Of a DNA stretch of 64,000 nucleotides, positions 58,199 to 64,000 are shown one piece after another. The stretch is from Heterodera schachtii (taxonomy: Eukaryota; Nematoda; Chromadorea; Rhabditida; Heteroderidae), in contig SIJG01000080.1 in NCBI GenBank assembly GCA_023374025.1, forward strand, positions 262,029 through 326,028, read 5' to 3'. Under the pieces are notes generated by a model, which was not told where the DNA came from, ran no database searches, and saw only the letters and a program-made list of their open reading frames with translations. The position numbers were made by a program, and so were the translations under genes. Numbering within the stretch: the first letter of the stretch is position 1; every line of letters begins with the position of its first letter.

Positions 58199-59467
58199 AT
58201 GACAACTCTCAAGAAAATCGATAAGACGAGTGAGGACGGTCTCGAGGGGGGCCTTTCGCTGTTCGATATCCCTCCGACGAACGTTGCAATTAATAAATCC
58301 AGTATTAGGGAATTACTCCCTCTTTCAGCAATAAATCAATCTGGACCGTATATCTTTAGACTTTTTTTCAGATAATCAGTTTTGTGATCTTAATAAAACT
58401 TTTCTTTATTTGTCAACTTCAATAGAGAGAAAAGACAAAAGCAATTGGATTCCAATTACTAAGGACAGTGAAGCTGATCAACACGTCGGTGTCATTCAAA
58501 ATTTTGGGCACAGCTTTGTCAAAACATTAAAGGTGTCAATTTCCGGTGTTGAATCTTATGATTCCGGTATATACTATGCGTTTAGGGCATATATGATGAA
58601 TGAATTGGGATTTTCAGAAGATGTCAAAAAGGGTCTCTGTGAAGCGTCCTGCTATTACGTCGACGATGTCGACCAGGATAGTTATACAAACACTGGCTTT
58701 AAAAACAGAGCGTCACGTTTTGCTGATGGAGCCAAATGCGAAACAATGGTAAAACTTAATTTTGATCTCGGCCGTCAGCCCAATCTTTTGCTTAATAACT
58801 CTGATGTGATTTTTAGCATACATCGTAATACCGATGATTTTCTAATTATGGCACCGCAATGCAACTATAGTGAACCCGCACACATATCGTATTAACATAC
58901 ACGATATTAGAATTTATGTAAAAACAGTCGATGTTACCCAAGCATTAAATAATGTAATAAGCAATCAGCTACAAACCACACCAGCCAAATATCCGGTAAG
59001 AAAAATTGAGATACGAAGTCTTTTCATCCCGCGGGGCACTTCCGATCTCTCGCACAACGTTTTTACAAGCATTGTCCCGAGACGTTTAATCGTAGGATTT
59101 GTTTCAACCGGAGCGTATACAGGAAATTCAAAAGATTCACCCTTCGTCTTTGAACATGCCAAAATACGATCTATCAGTGTCGAATGTGGACATGTATACG
59201 GGACTCGGGATGGACGGCGGAGAAAGAACAATGTCAATCAATATGCAAAAATTTGTAAACGGGTGGTGTTTCTTCGTTATCCCGATGACCTCTACTCTCG
59301 AGGATACCCCCGGTTTTGAATTGATTCGAAACGGAACGACCAGCATCAAGCTGCAATTTAATGAGCCTATAAAGGACGGGGGGTATGAGATGATCGTTCT
59401 GGGGGAATTTGATTCGATTCTATCTATTAATGCTAATCGTGTGCTCAGTAGCGACGGAAGCATATGA
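58199..59467 (+). CDS. MCP: Double-jelly-roll major capsid protein, broken
   Basis: The N-terminus has the Maverick signature LSLFDIPPTN followed by a LPLSAINQSGPYIF segment, the middle has VSISGVESYDSGIYYAFRAY, then INIHDIRIYVKTVDVTQALN, and the C-terminal part has WCFFVIPMTSTLED, PGFELIRNGTTSIKLQF and GGYEMIVLGEFDS. This is the known double-jelly-roll fold family that builds pseudo-T capsids. Three single-base breaks separate four fragments: in a T7 run at 58362-58368, between about 58871 and 58888, and near 59150-59165. Each fragment is well conserved, so the breaks are recent or are assembly errors. The stop overlaps the protease ATG (ATGA). Its own TATA box precedes it. Confidence 0.85.
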
Positions 59468-59910
59468 TGAATTCTCAAGAGATTGAAATATTTCTATCCA
59501 AAAACACGACAACCCGAAAATATTTTATCGGGATTTTTGCTTCAGACAAGTTTCCAAAATTGAAGGACAGGAATTTTCCGTGCTGTTTTGTGGCAAATAC
59601 CACGCGGGCGGGCACAATAGGTGAACACTGGGTCGCCTGTTTTGTAAATTCACCGACAGAAATAGAATATTTTGATTCATTGGGCGATTATCCCAACGAA
59701 GATTTAAGTTCATATCTTAACTTATTTGAACGAATTCTCTTTAATGATCGTATTGTTCAACATCAATTCCCAGATGCATGTGGTCAATTTTGCATTTATT
59801 TCTTGACACATCGGTGCTCCGGAATCCCTTATTGTAAGGTCATCGACGGTCTATATAAGGTTCGTGAGAGGGCCGATTTATTAGTTAAGAAATTTGTCAA
59901 TAATGTTTAA
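59464..59910 (+). CDS. PRO: Adenovirus-type cysteine protease
   Basis: 148 residues, intact. It is a maturation protease that cleaves capsid precursors in the assembling virion. The catalytic triad is visible: His55 in GEHWVACF, Asp71 in EYFDSLG, Cys106 in DACGQFCIYFL. A Gln (Q99) lies seven residues before the Cys, as in the oxyanion-hole Gln of the adenovirus enzyme. The length is somewhat shorter than adenovirus protease but normal for Mavericks. The start could be either of two adjacent ATGs (59464 or 59467). It overlaps the end of the capsid gene by four bases, and the next gene starts at an ATG inside its last codons. Confidence 0.92.
   Translation: MMNSQEIEIFLSKNTTTRKYFIGIFASDKFPKLKDRNFPCCFVANTTRAGTIGEHWVACFVNSPTEIEYFDSLGDYPNEDLSSYLNLFERILFNDRIVQHQFPDACGQFCIYFLTHRCSGIPYCKVIDGLYKVRERADLLVKKFVNNV
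59852..59859 (+). promoter_or_regulatory. TATATAAG inside the protease gene
   Basis: A TATATAAG word lies 51 nt before the membrane-protein ATG, farther than in the other genes. It could be the membrane-protein promoter or a chance match in coding DNA. Confidence 0.25.
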
Positions 59911-60768
59911 TTTAATTGTTCTCATAACGATAATCGGTCATCTCACTGCAGAAAGGGTTCAGATTCTTTCTAATACACAACTTTTTGACGACAGGTATCT
60001 CACTGTGACAAAGAGTTCGGTCAATGAAAGACTGTTCGGGTTCGATCAGTCGAGACTATGTAAGATAAATAGTAATCTGATTTCAGGTGGAGCCTATCAA
60101 TCCAAGAAATTAATTCAATTGAAAAGAGCGGATCCAATAATATCAAACTTTACCGGGATTTTCGACTATTAAAACCCCGAGCGTGCTTTTATTACAATGA
60201 TCACAGTTACTTAATTTTTCAAAATGAAAAGACAAATGAAACTTCGATAACGAGAGGGAATCAAGAAATGGTTGTCAGGAATTTTCCGAGTGGGGACCTT
60301 AGATTTGATCATATTGATGGTCGACTTTTCATAATCAGAGACGATCAGATAGATGAGCTTGACATTAGAACAATCGAGAATTTATGGACACAACATAACG
60401 AAACCGAAATTATTACTAAGAAAATCGGATCAATGCCATCGTCATACACCGATTTCCTAATAATTGAGGGACAAATTTATCTGATTAAGGAGAAGAAAAT
60501 ATACAAAAATCTATTTGACTCAAATGAAATACTTCCCAAATATATATCCGATGCAGATAGTGAATTCTTTAATTTTGTCATGTTCAAAGAATTTGAGGAA
60601 ATTAAAATTTCAAATTCAAATATATGGGTATATTTTTTGTCAATTTTAGATTTGGTAGTTGTCGTCATCTGTATTTCAGTTCTCAGAATTTTGAAAATAA
60701 AGAAAAACGGCAAAAATTTATCCTACAGTGGTGAAGTAAGTGTATATAAGGAATTGCAGCGTAGCTGA
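59903..60768 (+). CDS. Signal-peptide and TM glycoprotein, frameshifted
   Basis: Type I membrane protein layout: an N-terminal signal peptide (FNLIVLITIIGHLTA), an ectodomain of about 220 residues with at least three N-x-S/T glycosylation sites, one C-terminal transmembrane helix (residues like YFLSILDLVVVVICISV) and a short basic tail. Recurrent segments of the form DGRLFIIR and EGQIYLIK hint at beta-rich repeats such as a small propeller. One single-base indel near 60155-60170 splits the frame; the downstream frame is open from before that point. The ATG at 59903 is inside the protease gene; a TTG nine bases earlier is not needed. It is much shorter than herpesvirus gB-type fusogens reported in some nematode Mavericks and does not show their features. 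It is a candidate envelope or attachment protein by layout only. Confidence 0.6.
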
Positions 60769-60789
60769 AAATGCCTATCGGTGCTCAAA
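60743..60789 (+). promoter_or_regulatory. TATA box upstream of PAZ gene
   Basis: TATATAAG at 60743-60750 is 47 nt before the PAZ ATG and overlaps the end of the membrane-protein gene. An upstream ATG at 60771 opens a short 11-codon frame that overlaps the PAZ start, so the leader may carry a small upstream ORF. Confidence 0.4.
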
Positions 60790-61134
60790 ATGAATTCTCT
60801 CGTTGAAATTCTATGCGATTTTAACGAATGCGAACCTCACGAGCTATCTGAAATTCTACGACAGCGGAAGAAAAAGAATTTGAAATTTTTGAGAAGACAC
60901 GTTCTAATAACGAGACACCTTAGGCACAATCAGTTTATTTCACCGGATAACATCGCATTTAATGGGCCAAATAGGCTATTTGCCTACCGAGGTTTCCTCG
61001 GGGTTACTGTAGAACAACACCTCTACTCACGATACAGGGTCAAGCTACAATTCCCTCAACTTCCTTGTATAATTATGTACCAGAATAACGGTCATAGGTG
61101 CTATTTTCCTCTTGAAGTGCTGGATTTTTTATAA
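60790..61134 (+). CDS. Stand-alone PAZ-domain protein
   Basis: 114 residues. A basic N-terminal region (LRQRKKKNLKFLRRHVLIT) leads into a segment that fits the C-terminal half of the Argonaute/Dicer PAZ domain: VTVEQHLYSRYRVKLQFPQL, then PCIIMYQN, then CYFPLEVLDF. The pattern (T)VxxYxxxxYxxxLxFPxLPC...Y(L/F)PLEV is a hallmark of Argonaute PAZ. PAZ binds the 3' end of small RNAs. There is no N, MID or PIWI domain before or after it; a stop follows at 61132-61134 and the polymerase gene converges from 61250. The frame is intact. A GTG at 60781 is the only upstream alternative start. PAZ assignment rests on motif memory but the run of matches is long; structure prediction would settle it. Role is inference: a small-RNA binder that could interfere with silencing of the element. 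Confidence 0.8.
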   Translation: MNSLVEILCDFNECEPHELSEILRQRKKKNLKFLRRHVLITRHLRHNQFISPDNIAFNGPNRLFAYRGFLGVTVEQHLYSRYRVKLQFPQLPCIIMYQNNGHRCYFPLEVLDFL

Positions 61135-61203
61135 AAATATTACAGCTAACAGGAGTGGGCCTTCACTTTAGACCGTTCCACCACCGCTAGTCATAATATC
61201 ACT

Positions 61204-61246
61204 TTAATTTTTATTCAACTTTATTTAACAAAAAACAATAAAATAC
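61204..61246. terminator. Convergent polyadenylation signals
   Basis: AATAAA occurs on the minus strand at about 61210-61215 and 61220-61225, just after the polymerase stop at 61250, and on the plus strand at 61237-61242 after the PAZ gene. The two transcription units meet here. Confidence 0.5.
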
Positions 61247-61249
61247 ATA

Positions 61250-64000
61250 TTAACAAAATCCAAATGGCATCACATTAAGCTCCTCATCGATTATCCCCTT
61301 CTGACAGACCGGCCTGTACATCTTGTGCTTCTCCCTCGTTACCACTTTCGAATCCCGCGTTGGCCTAAATATTGGTATTAATTTTGGAAATATTTTTTAA
61401 AAACTAACCCAAAATCATTCTTGTAGACAAAGAAAGCCGGGTCCACCTCCCCTTTTCCATAATTCAGAACCATCTCCCTGAATGTGTCGTAATGTAAAGT
61501 CTACTTATTATCCACATCGAACGTAATCCCTCTAATCTTCATAACGTATTCGATCTCCCCCGTCTGTTTGTTTCTCATCTTCATTGCGTACTGCTTCGCC
61601 CCTCCACAGCAATATTCTTCAATCTCATAGCCGCCGTATTCCTCGCTCATTTCTCCCAAATATTTCCCCGTCGTGATCGGCTCCACATCCCGATCGTGCC
61701 TAACAAAAATACTGTCCGTGTCCGTGTACAAAATCTCTCCGCCATGGCTCTCTGCTTCTCTCATGAATTCCAATAATTTTAACCTCGCCATACTCGTCGT
61801 CCTAAAAATTAGTTTATATACAAATTTATAATTTTATGAACTTACCATAAACTAATGACTATGTTGCTCGACTTGTGCTCCATAACAAAGTCCTCCTTGT
61901 CCCTGTATATCAACCTAATCGCCTCTTCCGAATATTCAACAATATCACATAATTCAATTTTATGATCACACGCAATTTTATAAAACTCCGACGCCCTATC
62001 AATCACCGCATTCTTGTTCAAACAATTTCTCATCGAAAACTTTCCCTAAAATAATAGGTTATAATTCTATCACAAATTCTTAAATCTTACCCATAAGCTA
62101 TTTAACATCAACTTGCTTATGTACCGCAATCCCGGATTCTTCTTCACTTTAGCCAATTCAATGTCGATTCCATATTTTTCCTTATACTCTTCTCTCCACA
62201 TATCCTTCTGCTCCTCCGTCTCAACTCCCTTCGGGAAACCGCTTGCCTCCTCCTTCAGCTTCAAAAATAATCGCACGTATCCCTTGAATAAATCATCCGC
62301 CTCCTCTTCGTAGTGCCACGCTCTATAAAATCTGTCCACAGTATAACCGCATTCCAACGCCTTTGCCTGAAAATATCAAATTTTCTTAAAGTTTTCCCAC
62401 CATAAGTTCTTACCAATTCAACGCTTGTATATGTCGCCACGTATCTCCGCTGTGCCTCATCATGGGGGCAATTGTAATCACATCTCGTAGTTTCCTTCTT
62501 AAATGTTGACGCACATCTCCAACACAACGGGAATAATAATCTCTCATCACACTTCAACTGCAGAACCGGAATCCGCAACCCTCGCGGCGGGTTAACCCTC
62601 ACTTTATACAATCCATTAAACTTCAAATCCTCCGGGCTCGTCCAATTTACATTAATCTCATCGCTCTTCGGTATAATAATCTCCGGCAAACCAATCGGGT
62701 AAGCTGTACCGTAATTCACTGACGGGTACAGACTCACAATGTCGTAAACACTAATCTTTTTCTTCTCATCCGATTTCGCAAACAATTTCATCGGTCCGGT
62801 CCTTCCTCCCGCATACGCCATCCGCGGATCAATCGGCCCCTTTCATTCCCTCTGTCGTCGAAGAAGTCCCGCATTTCTTCATCCTTTTTCAATTCCTTCT
62901 CAATTTTACAACCCTAAAAACCTGAGATAAAAATGTAATTGTCAAATAAACCTACCCAAACTTCTTCGACCTCCAAACTTTTCCGCAATTCCGCCAATCT
63001 CTCCTGAGTCTCATCGTTCAATTCCTGGGCCGTTCTTCCTCCAATCAATTCCGCTGCCGAGTCATAACAATTCAAACATCCATGTATGTAGCATCCCATC
63101 ACTTCAATGCACTTGTCCCTAGCTCCTTCATTCACAATAAATCCATCCAATTTATATTTTCCAACTTTGACCTCTCGTCCATTCCCTGCGTGTCTTATCT
63201 CAATTCCATCACGTTTGCTCCGCCACTCCAAATACTTTATGGCCATCACACTCGCTCTATCACACCGCTCATAGCCCTTCTCCGGCACAATCGATAACTG
63301 CTCCGTCAATAAAAACATTGCCTTGAATATATTCATCGCAACTCCCGCATTCGTACAGCTCCTCGGCAACGGGTCGAACCCCTTCGTAATGTCGTTAATC
63401 AATATCCTTCGAAATTCAATAATAGAAAGCAGCAAAATCTCCGTGTCGTTTCGGCAATAATTTTTCAATTCTTCATCCAAATAAAAAGGCGTCTCCTTGT
63501 TTTGTTATACCTAAAGAAAAATGTAATTCAAATTTAATTCTTATTTTCTTACCATTTTTCGAATTTTATAAATTTCTCCTTATTCATAGACCCCGGTGAA
63601 TAATCCTCCATAGGGGGGGGGCAGATGTTCCAAACGTATTCCATAATTTTCTTTCTTGTTGTAGTAATAGGGGAAAAAGGGCTTGTCCTCACATTCTAAG
63701 TTAAATGTCGCCTTCAGCGACTCAAGTTTCACCGGCATCAATAAACACGAATCTCTCCAAATCAGCATTGAATGTTTCTTCGAATTTTGCACTTTGAATT
63801 CATAAATTTTCAGTCCGTTAATGAGCGGTAACGGGTTTTTCCCGGTACGGCAGAGGTAATTAAAAACAAAATGTCCTGAAATTTTCAAAATAAAAAACAT
63901 TTTTAAACGATATTTTACCGTCAAATCGTCCGGCGTTGTGCGCAAAAATGTATGTATCATAATTGGTAAATGCGGTTAATATCCACTCCACAAAATCCTT
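61250..64000 (-). CDS. PolB: Protein-primed DNA polymerase B (3' part, spliced)
   Basis: Exons (minus strand): 64000-63919 (partial), 63875-63553, 63510-62956, 62913-62414, 62366-62091, 62045-61846, 61801-61409, 61364-61250. The introns are 42-47 bp with GT..AG. Exo II is FAHNAGRFDG, Exo III ELKNYCRNDTEIL, motif A VYDIVSLYPSVN, motif B KLMLNSLWGK (spliced across an intron), motif C YTDTDSIF, and the C-terminus ends NVMPFGFC. This is the self-priming family B enzyme that replicates Mavericks. Breaks: frameshifts at a C9 run (63613-63621), near an A4 run (63497-63509) and at a G4 run (62834-62840), plus an in-frame TAG at 61501-61503. The N-terminal and terminal-protein part lies beyond the window. 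Confidence 0.92.

Larger units (their letters stand above)
52348..64000. mobile_element. Maverick/Polinton virus-like transposon (partial)
   Basis: The segment carries the diagnostic Polinton set: protein-primed DNA polymerase B, retroviral-type integrase, A32-like packaging ATPase, adenovirus-type protease, double-jelly-roll major capsid and penton-like minor capsid genes. The left boundary is placed at AGTAGTATATGACCCC, because Polinton ends usually begin with AG and because composition changes there; TATGTC (52342-52347) would be the 6-bp target duplication. The right end lies beyond the window, so neither the inverted repeat nor the target duplication can be checked. Most structural genes are on the plus strand; polymerase and TBP are on the minus strand. 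Accessory genes (TBP, Cys/His miniprotein, membrane glycoprotein, PAZ) distinguish this copy. Confidence 0.95.

Noticed and set aside
59903..60768. Herpesvirus gB-like fusogen
   Set aside because: Too short, and no fusion-loop or long central-helix features are visible.
61135..61249. Continuation of an Argonaute (MID/PIWI) after the PAZ gene
   Set aside because: A stop follows the PAZ frame. The remaining 115 bp is intergenic with polyadenylation signals and then the antisense polymerase; no GT donor in a good context was found.

Overview
The window looks like nuclear DNA of a nematode (inference). It is extremely AT-rich and gene-poor. The only introns I could place with confidence are 42-47 bp long with GT..AG ends and T-rich acceptors, as in nematodes. 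I found no rRNA, tRNA, CRISPR array or bacterial-type operon.

From 1 to about 52.3 kb the window is repeat-dominated host DNA. It holds a few degraded exon fragments: a fucosyltransferase-like piece at 2.3 kb, a class II PI3-kinase-like piece in a tandemly duplicated unit at 6.9-10.2 kb, and some unidentified exon-like ORFs. It also holds several foldback or MITE-like elements (4.5-5.4, 5.9-6.2, 18.9-19.2, 22.2, 23.0 and 47.9-48.6 kb), a nearly identical kilobase-scale tandem duplication (20.1-23.7 and 23.7-28.9 kb), and a satellite of about 28 copies of a 411-bp unit (36.2-47.7 kb). Long stretches between these show no gene.

From 52,348 to the end is the left and central part of a Maverick/Polinton, a virus-like DNA transposon. 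It is visibly richer in GC and coding sequence than its surroundings. It starts with a GC-rich terminal region. A minus-strand gene for a TATA-binding-protein (TBP) homologue follows. Then comes a compact plus-strand block: Cys/His-rich miniprotein, A32-like packaging ATPase, small basic protein with hydrophobic tail, basic PX-like protein, DDE integrase, minor capsid/penton-like protein with a large coiled-coil insert, small basic virion protein, double-jelly-roll major capsid protein, adenovirus-type cysteine protease, a signal-peptide plus transmembrane glycoprotein, and a stand-alone PAZ-domain protein. The protein-primed DNA polymerase B gene runs toward this block on the minus strand, with six short introns, and leaves the window at 64,000.

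The replication, integration, packaging, maturation and capsid genes form the standard Maverick set. The unusual part is the accessory set: a TBP homologue beside recurrent TATA boxes placed 32-37 nt before several ATGs, and a PAZ-only protein that could interfere with host small-RNA silencing. Several genes are broken by single-base indels, some in homopolymers, and the polymerase has one in-frame TAG. This copy is therefore either recently inactivated or carries assembly errors. ATPase, integrase, protease, TBP and PAZ frames are intact.
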